Of a stretch of DNA of 21,524 bases, positions 14,300 through 21,210 are shown in pieces. A program made the position numbers and the translations under genes. The first letter of the stretch is position 1. Each line of letters begins with the position of its first letter. This stretch comes from RGIG3102 sp964649845 (lineage in GTDB: Bacteria > Bacillota > Clostridia > Oscillospirales > Ruminococcaceae), in assembly GCA_964649845.1 (NCBI GenBank), contig CAZYSS010000026.1, positions 1-21,524 of the forward strand, read 5' to 3'. The notes below the pieces were generated by a model. It ran no database searches, had not been told where the DNA came from, and saw nothing but the letters and a program-made list of their open reading frames with translations.

Positions 14300-14313
14300 T
14301 GAGGTGTACCTCA
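14300..14313. promoter_or_regulatory. Upstream palindrome TGAGGTGTACCTCA
   Basis: A perfect 14-bp palindrome eight bases upstream of the -35 of the XRE/Spo0A-C-like operon. The position suits an activator or second operator; no binding protein is assigned. Confidence 0.35.
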
Positions 14314-14348
14314 GGAAATATATGGAAACCCCCTGAGAAAAAAGAAAA

Positions 14349-14374
14349 AAGACCAATCAGTATTAATTGGTCTT
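14349..14374 (-). terminator. Terminator of the sigma/anti-sigma operon
   Basis: A 9-bp stem AAGACCAAT (14349-14357) / ATTGGTCTT (14366-14374) with an 8-base loop. On the minus strand the stem runs into TTTTTTC. It lies after the stop at 14432. Confidence 0.7.
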
Positions 14375-14431
14375 ATTCTCTTTACAGGCATTAAGTTTGG
14401 TTAAATGGTTGGTGGGTGGATAAATAATAGG

Positions 14432-14821
14432 TCAGGTGTATTCGTTTGACACAGTAATAGTTTCACTCTGACCGGATTGAGTGTATGCAGTTACAGTCAT
14501 TTCAATTTTATAGTCTTTAAGTGAAGAATAAGCGTACGAACCTTGTGCGGAATGGAAATGACTATATACGGTTTTATTTATACTGGAAACTTCTGTATAA
14601 CTGCTAAAAAGGCCTTTTTCATAAAGAACCACGTCAATATCCATTTTATTTACATCCTGTAATGCAGTTACACTTACTAAATATGTATCACTAGTACGAG
14701 AACATACTGCTGAAGCTGAGTTAAATAACGTCCATCGCGGTGTAGCCCGGCTTGCAGTTATTGTGAAAATAGGAACTACAATAATAATTGCAGCCAATAA
14801 AGCAATAAGTTTCTTTTTCAT
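14432..14821 (-). CDS. Small secreted beta-rich protein
   Basis: 129 residues with an Sec signal peptide (MKKKLIALLAAIIIVVPIFT, cleavage near residues 23-28). The mature part is about 100 residues, rich in Ser, Thr and Tyr with alternating hydrophobic residues, and ends TITVSNEYT, typical of the small immunoglobulin-like secreted proteins of gut clostridia. No enzymatic motif. It follows the anti-sigma-like gene by 59 bases and is probably cotranscribed, perhaps as an exported product of the sigma regulon. Confidence 0.65.
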   Translation of the reverse strand: MKKKLIALLAAIIIVVPIFTITASRATPRWTLFNSASAVCSRTSDTYLVSVTALQDVNKMDIDVVLYEKGLFSSYTEVSSINKTVYSHFHSAQGSYAYSSLKDYKIEMTVTAYTQSGQSETITVSNEYT

Positions 14822-14880
14822 TTTTTCACCTCATGTATTTATAATGCCTGTACACTATATATACATAAATCAGAAAAAAG

Positions 14881-15570
14881 TCACAAAATTTCTATATTTT
14901 TATAAATTTTTATAATTTTCTCAAGAGGCATATTACCACTTAATCTGTAGAAATACTTATCGCAAACATATAATTGATTTTCATGTTCACTTGAAATCCA
15001 AATTGCGTTCACATTTTCAATTTTTATGGAATAAATCGATGAATGTTCATTATCTGCCTCATATATATTCATTTCATTAGATGCACTAATCATAATTTGG
15101 CAAAACTTCTGATCATTACTCATATAAGTTCTTAATATATACTCATATTCTGAATATGATCCATCTTCCACCAATTCAAACCCCTCCGGTATATAATTAA
15201 ACCTTATTTCCGGCAGTTTTTCAGGTTGAGCATCAGTTTCAATAAAAATTCTTGTAAATTTATCGTGCCATTCCAGAATTGTGGTTGCCACGCTTTCTCG
15301 CACCGCCTCCGCAGTCATAAGTGATGCAAAAGATAATGATACAAACATCATAATCACTACCGCAACCTTGCTGATTGACCTGCTCATATAAATCAGCTTT
15401 TCATTTCTGTTTTCTTTCCGGACAATTCTGTTGATTTTCTGTATAAATGTCTGTGACGGAGCAAGAGTTTTCTCCAGTTCATCTTCCGGCGGAATTGCAT
15501 CCAGCTGGTCCATATATGTTTCTCTTATTGCCATTCTCAAAAGGCTGTCAAATTTTATTTCATTATTCAT
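14881..15570 (-). CDS. Membrane anti-sigma-like protein with DUF4367-like extracellular domain
   Basis: About 229 residues from the ATG at 15570, which has GGAGG six bases upstream; the longer frame from 15591 starts before that site. Residues 1-50 are cytoplasmic and charged, a single membrane helix follows at about 55-75 (VVIMMFVSLSFASLMTAEA), and the outer domain has IRFNYIPEGFELVEDG, the hallmark start of DUF4367 sensor domains. Such proteins hold an ECF-type sigma factor at the membrane. The gene overlaps the sigma gene's restored end by 8 bases, the usual coupled arrangement. Confidence 0.7.
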   Translation of the reverse strand: MNNEIKFDSLLRMAIRETYMDQLDAIPPEDELEKTLAPSQTFIQKINRIVRKENRNEKLIYMSRSISKVAVVIMMFVSLSFASLMTAEAVRESVATTILEWHDKFTRIFIETDAQPEKLPEIRFNYIPEGFELVEDGSYSEYEYILRTYMSNDQKFCQIMISASNEMNIYEADNEHSSIYSIKIENVNAIWISSEHENQLYVCDKYFYRLSGNMPLEKIIKIYKNIEIL

Positions 15571-16112
15571 TTTTAGCCTCCACCAGTTCAAATATCATTC
15601 TTTTGGCACGGGATATTCTCATTTTTACAGCTGATTGGGAGATATTCAGCGAATCTGCAATTTCGCTTATTTTATAGCCCTGTTCCTGCAGCACAAGTGA
15701 AGTAACATATTTTTCATCAAGAGTTGCCAGTGCTTTCTTTCTTTATTTCTTCATACATAACAAGGGAAACCACTTTTGATTCATAGTCTGTGGAGTCTGC
15801 TACTATCTCCTCTATTGCATTTTCTTCAGAAGTCACTATGTATTTAGAATTTTTCTGCGCCATTCTCATAGAGCAGTTTCTTGTTATAGTAATAGCATAA
15901 GCCTTGGTTTCTCTGGCATTATCTGTACGAACATTTTTAATATTCTTTGCAATCTGCAGAAAAGATTCCTGCACCGCATCTTCAGCAAGGTACTGGTCTT
16001 TCAGAATATCTGTGGCGGTATACAGCATACTGTTCAGATAAAGGTCATAAATCATCTGGAATTTACTTTTGTCTTCCTCATTGTCAATAAGGTTAAGGTA
16101 AAAAGCTAACAT
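15563..16112 (-). pseudogene. ECF-like sigma-70 family factor, frameshifted between regions 2 and 4
   Basis: From the ATG at 16112 (AGGAGG seven bases upstream), region 2 reads clearly (FQMIYDLYLNSMLYTATDIL, AEDAVQESFLQIAKN). The frame then breaks in AAGAAAGAAAG and stops at 15717. Removing one 4-base unit of the CTTT triplet repeat at 15733-15744 restores ALATLDEKYVTSLVLQEQGY and a sigma region 4 helix-turn-helix (KISEIADSLNISQSAVKMRI), ending at 15563. The restored length is about 181 residues, normal for the family. Without region 4 the product cannot recognise a -35 element, so in this sequence the operon's sigma factor is off. Phase variation, a fixed mutation or an assembly error are all possible. 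Confidence 0.7.
15733..15744. repeat. Tetranucleotide repeat (CTTT)3 at the sigma-factor frameshift
   Basis: Three exact CTTT units on the plus strand (AAAG on the coding strand). Two units give an intact sigma gene. Short, but placed exactly where the frame breaks. Confidence 0.6.
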
Positions 16113-16166
16113 ATTTCCTCCTAAAAACATTTAAAATATTCTAATAAAAATAAATAATATTTATCA

Positions 16167-16196
16167 GGAACAGGACAGTTTAAACCGTCCTGTTCC
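16167..16196. repeat. Perfect inverted repeat in the sigma operon leader
   Basis: GGAACAGGAC (16167-16176) and GTCCTGTTCC (16187-16196) flank a centre holding GTTTAAAC. It lies between the sigma promoter and the start at 16112, so it would form a strong leader hairpin or an operator. No T run follows on either strand. Confidence 0.5.
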
Positions 16197-16204
16197 CAAT
16201 TTAA

Positions 16205-16233
16205 TGTATACCTTATAACGTCTCGCAAGTCAA
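16205..16233 (-). promoter_or_regulatory. Promoter of the sigma/anti-sigma operon
   Basis: -35 TTGACT (16233-16228), a 17-base spacer and -10 TATACA (16210-16205), a vegetative-type promoter. Confidence 0.5.
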
Positions 16234-16321
16234 CAGAATCTGTATTCCAGCATTTACAAATCAATTGCTTTTATAATATATAAATGTTAAAATATATATA
16301 AAAACTGCAGGGAGGGACAAT

Positions 16322-16881
16322 ATGGCTTACAGAGATTACGAAATTTTAAGCGGAAACACCGTTGTTGCAAAATGGGAATACGGCAGTCTGTCTGTGCTGG
16401 ATGAAAAGCTGCTGCCACTGTATTTAAAGCGTATACACAGCGCTAATATGTGGCTGGAAACCAGAGCCATTGACTCCCATCGCGCCAACAGCCGACTGCT
16501 GAAAAAGGCTTTGCGCCTGGCAGAAAAGGACGATGTATCCACCGTGGTTCACGTAAACGCGGCCACCATTACAGACAATTACTGGATACGCCCTATGGGT
16601 TCAGAGCTGACCTATGAAGATGTGAAGTTTGACAACGATTATTTCTCCAATCTGGCACTGCGCGGCACTATAGACAGCTTTAACCGTGCCGCCAGCAGCA
16701 AGCGCAGCCGCACCCCGGAACTGACCAACATCGGTTCTTTTGAAAAATGCTGGAAACTGCGTGACGGCAAATGGTGGATGAAAATATTATCCGCACCGCA
16801 TTGGACAAGGTGAATATGAAAGTCAAATCAAAGGAAATCATAGCGCTGATTATGGCCAGATATGATATGATTGACAAATAA
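16322..16881 (+). pseudogene. HipA-like protein gene with internal deletion
   Basis: The frame begins with a strong GGAGG site and reads like the clostridial HipA-domain family (MAYRDYEILSGNTVVAKWEY, AIDSHRANSRLLKKALRLAE, ELTNIGSFEKCWKLRDGKWW). At about 16776-16784 it shifts: the open frame ends after a few odd residues at 16813, while another frame from there reads NIIRTALDKVNMKVKSKEII and stops at 16881, a plausible C-terminus of the same family. The kinase core that should lie between is missing (my estimate from usual family length is more than 100 residues). A deletion at a short ATGAAA-like homology explains both parts. A promoter (TTGCTT, 17, TAAAAT) is visible around 16266-16294. Any product would lack kinase activity. 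Confidence 0.65.
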
Positions 16882-16946
16882 AACTGAATACCGTGGCGGC
16901 TTACCTTTTTTGTTTTGTTGTGTTGTTTTTATTTGTCGCCATACTG

Positions 16947-16974
16947 CAGGCACCCTTTCGGGTGCCTGTTTTTT
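16947..16974 (+). terminator. Intrinsic terminator after the HipA-like gene
   Basis: A perfect 9-bp stem CAGGCACCC (16947-16955) / GGGTGCCTG (16960-16968) with a TTTC loop, then T6. Confidence 0.8.
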
Positions 16975-16988
16975 GTGTGGTAAGAGCC

Positions 16989-17225
16989 GCGTAGGGGCGT
17001 GCGCGTGCCCTGAAAGGGTATATTAACCGCCCGCGGCATTTCCACTCAAGTAACAATCCTGTCATTCCGAGCCTGTCGAGGAATCTTTGCTCTGCCACTT
17101 TGCGCAGAGCAATAGTTCTGCCGTGATTATTGCCAGCTGCGCTGACAAAGATCCTTCACTTTCTTCATGATGACATTCCGTACTATCGCGTAGGGGCCCG
17201 CGCCCCGACCGCCCGAAAAAGGAAT
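16989..17225. repeat. Composite palindromic intergenic repeat, copy A
   Basis: Order of parts: a GTAGGGGCG...CGCCCGCGGC hairpin block, an imperfect palindrome opening GTCATTCCGAGC (17061) and closing GATGACATTCC (to 17178), then TACTATCGCGTAGGGG and a GCGCCCCGACCGCCCGAAA tail. Copy B at 18859-19095 has the same parts in the same order and orientation. Families of this kind occur in many gut bacteria between genes. It explains the short spurious frames here. Confidence 0.6.
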
Positions 17226-17312
17226 CCCCCAGTCAGCTGCGCTGACAGCCCCCTTTCACAAGGGGGCCATAAACTTCAGCACGTAGGAGCGGACATTTTC
17301 GCCCGCGTCACA
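17226..17312. repeat. Further small palindromes between copy A and the ATPase promoter
   Basis: Three units stand in a row: GTCAGC-TGC-GCTGAC, GCCCCCTT-TCAC-AAGGGGGC and GTAGGAGCGGACATTTTCGCCCGCG. The last is a variant of the GTAGGGGCG hairpin block. No gene is present. Confidence 0.5.
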
Positions 17313-17375
17313 TCCATAAAACTATCCCCCTGTCATTTATATCGTAAAAAATATACCTATTTCTTGATTTTAACG

Positions 17376-17434
17376 GTTATATCGAATAAAATTAGCAAAA
17401 TATCGTTGAATTTTCGATATAACTTTGATATAAT
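17376..17434 (+). promoter_or_regulatory. Promoter and operator of the AAA_14 ATPase
   Basis: -35 TTGAAT (17406-17411), a 17-base spacer and extended -10 TGATATAAT (hexamer 17429-17434). An 11-bp inverted repeat GTTATATCGAA (17376-17386) / TTCGATATAAC (17413-17423) has one arm inside the spacer, with a third half-site ATATCG between. A degraded version of the left arm is present in the fossil at 20610-20890. Confidence 0.6.
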
Positions 17435-17467
17435 ACAGATATAAATAATCAAACGGAGCTGATTGTT

Positions 17468-18682
17468 ATGATAAAACGTGAAATATATATGGCAAAAATC
17501 CGCCCATTTATAAACAAAGAACTGGTAAAGGTAATGACAGGCATCCGCCGCGGCGGCAAATCTGTAATGCTGGACCTGATAAAAGAGGAGCTGTCTGCCC
17601 GCGGTGTAAAGCCGGAACAGATGATTTCCTACAACTTTGAAAAACTGGGGCTGGAGCACCTGAAAAACGCCCTTGCCCTCCATGCAGATGTGCTGGAAAA
17701 AGCGGCGGCTGTAAACGGAAAGGTTTATCTTTTCTTTGATGAAATCCAGGAAGTCAAAGACTGGGAAAAATGCATCAACTCCCTGCGCATCGACCTGGAC
17801 TGCGATATTTACATCACAGGTTCAAATGCAAAGCTGCTGTCCACCGAACTGACCACCTATCTGGGCGGCAGATATGTGGAATTTGTGATTTATCCATTTT
17901 CTTTCAGTGAATACCTGCAGGTTTACACCCGGCAGAACCCGGAGGCAAATAAAGCACAGGCTTTTCAGAGTTATCTGACCGGCGGCGGTATGCCTTACCT
18001 GTACAACCTTAATTTTGAACCGGAACCCTGCAGGCAGTACCTGACAGACCTGTTCAGTTCTGTGGTGCTGAAAGATATTGTGAAGCGCCACAACGTAAGG
18101 GATGTGGACCTGCTGGAAAGAATTATCGCCTATGTGGTGGCAAATATCGGCAACACTTTTTCTGCATCTTCAATTGCAAAATTCCTTAAAAACGAAAAGA
18201 GAACAGTCTCAAACGAAACCGTTCTGAACTATATTTCCTACTGTGTAGATGCTTTTCTTTTCTATCAGGTAAAGCGTGAGGACCTGCAGGGCAAGCAGAT
18301 TCTGTCCACCAATGAAAAATACTATATGGCAGACCACGGCATCCGCCAGGCTGTGTACGGCGGCAATATGCGAGACATAAACCTGATTCTGGAAAACATC
18401 GTGTATATGGAACTTCTGCGCCGCGGTTTTTCTGTAACCGTAGGCCGCAACAGCGAAAAAGAGGTGGATTTTGTCTGCGAAAAGCAGAGCGACAGGCTGT
18501 ATATCCAGGTGGCATACCTGCTGGCCAGCGAAGAAACTGCAGACAGGGAGTTCGGTGCATTCAAAAACATTCAGGACAACTATCCTAAATACGTTCTGAC
18601 CATGGATGAATTCCCTATGGGCCGCAACGGCATAAAGCATATGAATATCCGCGATTTCCTGCTGGCAGACAGCTGGAACTGA
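17468..18682 (+). CDS. AAA_14/DUF4143-family ATPase
   Basis: 404 residues. Walker A is TGIRRGGKS (K31, S32), Walker B VYLFFDEIQ (D91, E92), and ITGSNAKLLS serves as sensor. The middle carries the winged-helix region typical of DUF4143 (SSIAKFLKNEKRTVSNETVL). The C-terminus has KEVDFVCEK and YIQVAYLL, a degenerate PD-(D/E)xK nuclease fold with D334 and Q347. The start MIKREIYMAKIRPFI is the family's usual one, although GGAG is 11 bases away. This family is multicopy in anaerobes with unknown role. Single transcript with its own operator and terminator, flanked by two copies of the composite repeat and with a fossil relative at 20610. Confidence 0.85.
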   Translation: MIKREIYMAKIRPFINKELVKVMTGIRRGGKSVMLDLIKEELSARGVKPEQMISYNFEKLGLEHLKNALALHADVLEKAAAVNGKVYLFFDEIQEVKDWEKCINSLRIDLDCDIYITGSNAKLLSTELTTYLGGRYVEFVIYPFSFSEYLQVYTRQNPEANKAQAFQSYLTGGGMPYLYNLNFEPEPCRQYLTDLFSSVVLKDIVKRHNVRDVDLLERIIAYVVANIGNTFSASSIAKFLKNEKRTVSNETVLNYISYCVDAFLFYQVKREDLQGKQILSTNEKYYMADHGIRQAVYGGNMRDINLILENIVYMELLRRGFSVTVGRNSEKEVDFVCEKQSDRLYIQVAYLLASEETADREFGAFKNIQDNYPKYVLTMDEFPMGRNGIKHMNIRDFLLADSWN

Positions 18683-18705
18683 AAATTATTATAAACAACA
18701 AAGAA

Positions 18706-18734
18706 CCCGTATGGTTTACCATACGGGACTTTTT
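18706..18734 (+). terminator. Intrinsic terminator of the AAA_14 ATPase
   Basis: A perfect 9-bp stem CCCGTATGG / CCATACGGG with a TTTA loop (18706-18727), then ACTTTTT. Confidence 0.8.
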
Positions 18735-18858
18735 GCATAATTTTAAATACTGTTTGTACTTTTTATCCATATTTTTCCAGTTTGTATTGTGTTTTTCTGC
18801 TACACAGAAAATATTACCCACAATGCCTCCCCTACAAAGTTTTACAAACCATTCAACC

Positions 18859-19095
18859 CCGTAGGGGCGAACATTGTTCGCCCGCGGCACAATCACAAAA
18901 CTTTCACCCTGCTATTCCGATCCTGCTGACGTATGCCCTGAAAAGGTAGGAATCTTTGCACCAGAGCTGCAGCAAAACCATTACTTTGCAGTTGCTTACA
19001 GAGCGAAGATCCTTCGACTCGTTTCACTCTCTCAGGATGACATTTCGCACTATCGCGTAGGGGACGGCATTCTTGACGTCCCGAAAAAAAGAAAA
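18859..19095. repeat. Composite palindromic intergenic repeat, copy B
   Basis: Same order as copy A: GTAGGGGCGAACATTGTTCG hairpin block with CCCGCGGCA, a GCTATTCCGATCC ... GATGACATTTCG palindrome (18911-19046), then CACTATCGCGTAGGGG and a GACGTCCCGAAA tail. Inside the palindrome is a GCCCTGAAAAGG insertion that resembles GCCCTGAAAGGG near 17009 in copy A. Together the two copies bracket the ATPase gene as direct repeats. Confidence 0.6.
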
Positions 19096-19118
19096 GTTTA
19101 CCCTCCCCCTTTTCCCAC

Positions 19119-19320
19119 AAAAAAGCCCGGTACTGCACCAATGTCATTAAGTTAAGGGAAATCTCAAATCTACAACTTAATAAAAGAAAGCAAAATGTCA
19201 TTCTGAGCGTAGCGAAGAATCTTCGAATTTCTATAAAGCAAAGATTCTTCGTCTCTTCGTTCCTCAGAATGACATATTTTTCTTATCTTAATGACATTGG
19301 GTATTGCACTGGGCTTTTTT
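19119..19320. repeat. 202-bp MITE-like inverted-repeat element next to the Fic gene
   Basis: The left end (19119-19151, opening AAAAAAGCCCGGT) and right end (19287-19320, closing CTGGGCTTTTTT) are near-perfect inverted repeats of about 33 bases. Between them is a second palindrome from ATGTCATTCTGAGCG (19195) to CAGAATGACAT (19275). Transcribed from either strand it ends in GGGCTTTTTT, so it can serve as a bidirectional terminator; on the minus strand it starts 3 bases past the Fic stop codon. Confidence 0.6.
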
Positions 19321-19323
19321 CAT

Positions 19324-20505
19324 TCAAATAGTCTGTTCTGTATTGTCTTTCACGCTGTATTTAACCCTGTTACCGTATTTCTGACCGGTCAGCAGCTCCA
19401 ACTGTTCAAATTTCAGCACAAAGCCCCTGATGGTGGCATAGGCGGCGTTGCCGAAATCCTTTTCCAGCTGTTTTGTGGAGAATTCCCCTGTGCCGTAATG
19501 GGACAGCACAAAGGCCCACAGCTGTGCCTCTTTTTCGGTGACAACACCGCTTTTCAGCGCCTGGTCATATCTGTCAAACACCTTTGCTCCTGACAGATTT
19601 TCAGGAATCTTGCTGTAAACATAATCAGAAAAATACTTTATAAACGGTGTAATGTCCAGGCAACCGGAGATTTTCTGATTGCTTTCCACCTGTGAAATGG
19701 CCTTGTAATAGGCGTTTCTGTCCTTTTCTATCAGGCTGGAAAAAGGCACAAACAGAGTTGCCCCATAGCCTTTCTGGATTAAAAACCACAGGTGCAGCAT
19801 TCGTGCCATTCGGCCGTTGCCGTCAAAATAAGGGTGGAGGTGCACCATATAAAAATGGATAACAGAGCCTTTTTCAAAATCGGAAATACCGTCTTTTTCA
19901 TTGATAAACTCAACAAAACGGCTCATATATTCCGCCAGCTTCCTGTGGTCCAGACCGGCGTGCTCTACCTTGCTGCCCACCACATAAACACTGTCGTGGC
20001 GGTAAAAACTGCCTGGCAGCAGGTTGTCTTCTTCCGGCAGAAAGTCCCCCACCATCATCATATACAGCTTGTGCAGGTTTTCTTCTGTGATTGCGTTGCT
20101 TCTGTCTGCAATAAACTCCAGCCCTTTTTTCTGCCCCAGAATCCTATTTTCCGCATCATCCTTTGGAGCCAGACCGCGGAGAATATTCCTGATGCTCTCC
20201 CTGTTGAAATTTATGCTTTCGATTGCATTTGAGGCGGCGATTTCATCCTCTGCAGCCTTGAAGCTGTAGATGTCACTACTTTGGACATAGGTCATCAGTT
20301 TGACTGTCTCCACATTGTGGTCCACATAGTTTTTCAGGTAAACAGCCCGGTTGCCTTTAAAGTCCATCACAGGCAGTTTTTTGTATTCAATCTCTTTCAG
20401 CACTGTGAGAAACTCTGCAAAATCGTTTCTGTACTTGTGCTTCATTTTGTTGTAATCAAAAAAGGACTTGTCGTGCAATATCTGCACATAAGTTTTTACA
20501 TCCAT
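19324..20505 (-). CDS. Fic-domain protein (probable AMP-transferase)
   Basis: 393 residues. The Fic core motif HPYFDGNGRMAR (H224-R235) is complete, so nucleotide transfer to a Ser, Thr or Tyr of a target protein is expected. Upstream, SNAIES (S92-S97) matches the inhibitory helix pattern (S/T)xxxE(G/N) with a Ser at the last place, marking a class II, self-inhibited Fic. The C-terminal 80 residues look like a winged helix (STKQLEKDFGNAAYATIRGF), usual in this group, which could bind the operator at 20532-20565. Single gene with its own promoter; no separate antitoxin gene is present. Confidence 0.85.
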   Translation of the reverse strand: MDVKTYVQILHDKSFFDYNKMKHKYRNDFAEFLTVLKEIEYKKLPVMDFKGNRAVYLKNYVDHNVETVKLMTYVQSSDIYSFKAAEDEIAASNAIESINFNRESIRNILRGLAPKDDAENRILGQKKGLEFIADRSNAITEENLHKLYMMMVGDFLPEEDNLLPGSFYRHDSVYVVGSKVEHAGLDHRKLAEYMSRFVEFINEKDGISDFEKGSVIHFYMVHLHPYFDGNGRMARMLHLWFLIQKGYGATLFVPFSSLIEKDRNAYYKAISQVESNQKISGCLDITPFIKYFSDYVYSKIPENLSGAKVFDRYDQALKSGVVTEKEAQLWAFVLSHYGTGEFSTKQLEKDFGNAAYATIRGFVLKFEQLELLTGQKYGNRVKYSVKDNTEQTI

Positions 20506-20531
20506 CTGCTTTCCTCTCTGCTTATTTTCTC

Positions 20532-20580
20532 AACTGATATTAACTGATACTATTTTATATCAGTTTGTTATTTTTGTCAA
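20532..20580 (-). promoter_or_regulatory. Promoter and three-half-site operator of the Fic gene
   Basis: -35 TTGACA (20580-20575), a 17-base spacer and -10 TAAAAT (20557-20552). Half-sites: AACTGATA at 20532-20539 and 20542-20549, and its complement TATCAGTT at 20558-20565 in the spacer, directly against the -10. Autorepression by the Fic winged helix is a reasonable guess. Confidence 0.6.
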
Positions 20581-20609
20581 TCTTCTGTTCTATTTTATCT
20601 TTTTAAATG

Positions 20610-20890
20610 TGTCTTAAAAAATATAATTTTTATCCAACTTTAACGGTTTATGTCGAACAAAATCTGCAAAGAACAATTGGATTTTTTATGTGAACTGCGC
20701 TGTTTAAAATACAATCTCAAATACAAAGCTGCTGCCCAGCAAAGATACTGCAGACAGGGCGTTCGGCACTTTAAAAAACATTCAGAACAACTGCCTCAAA
20801 CACATTCTGACTAATGCTAATTTCTCTACGTGATGCAACGAAATAAAGCATATAAATATCCGCAATTTCCTGTTGGATGACAACTGAATT
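20610..20890 (+). pseudogene. Fossil of an AAA_14 ATPase gene: promoter region joined to 3' end
   Basis: Positions about 20610-20700 resemble 17345-17430 (shared TTTAACGGTT, TCGAAyAAAAT and GCAAA blocks in order). Positions about 20728-20887 resemble the last 160 bases of the ATPase gene at 18520-18682: ACTGCAGACAGGG, AAAACATTCAG, ATAAAGCATAT and ATATCCGCrATTTCCTG are in order, ending in AACTGA. Nearly the whole coding body is gone, and the reading frame and the -10 box are decayed. It is a deleted, drifting paralogue of the intact gene 3 kb away. Confidence 0.6.
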
Positions 20891-20976
20891 TTAAAAATAT
20901 TTTTTATAGTTTCTGAAAAAATTTTTATATAAAATCTCTGCTGAAAATTTTAAAAGCCCACAAAAAAATAGCAAAG

Positions 20977-21028
20977 AAAAATCACCCTCATCTTGTAGCA
21001 TTTATTCTACATAAGCAGGGTGATTTTT
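20977..21028. terminator. Bidirectional terminator-like hairpin
   Basis: A 12-bp stem AAAAATCACCCT (20977-20988) / AGGGTGATTTTT (21017-21028) with a foldable inner loop. T-rich on either strand. It may bound the insertion-sequence remnants. Confidence 0.5.
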
Positions 21029-21054
21029 TACTGCCTGAATAATCAGGAGAGGCA

Positions 21055-21210
21055 TAAAGTGAAAATGCTAAACTGAAAATGTAAGAAAACGCCAACTCAA
21101 AATGTATGATTTTCTTGGATGAATCTCCTGAGATCAGTATACTGAACTCAGGAGATGACGATATGAATTACAGAAAAGACATTTATACAGAGTATCTTCT
21201 TTTCAGCTTG
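21055..21210 (+). mobile_element. 5' fragment of an insertion sequence
   Basis: Repeated CTGAAAATG/TCAAAATG words at 21060-21105 resemble an IS end. Then a hairpin TCTCCTGAG (21124-21132) / CTCAGGAGA (21147-21155) whose right arm contains the ribosome site AGGAGA for an ATG at 21163. The frame reads MNYRKDIYTEYLLFS, like the N-terminus of IS4/IS701-type transposases, and ends at 21231 where it meets the other element. Burying the ribosome site is a known transposase control device. Family assignment is tentative. Confidence 0.4.

Noticed and set aside
16901..17444. Frames of 65-104 codons between the HipA-like gene and the ATPase
   Set aside because: They are built from GTCATTC/GTAGGGGCG repeat sequence, not protein.
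18186..18896. Four minus-strand frames of 82-143 codons within and after the AAA_14 ATPase
   Set aside because: Antisense shadows; the plus-strand gene has Walker motifs, promoter and terminator.
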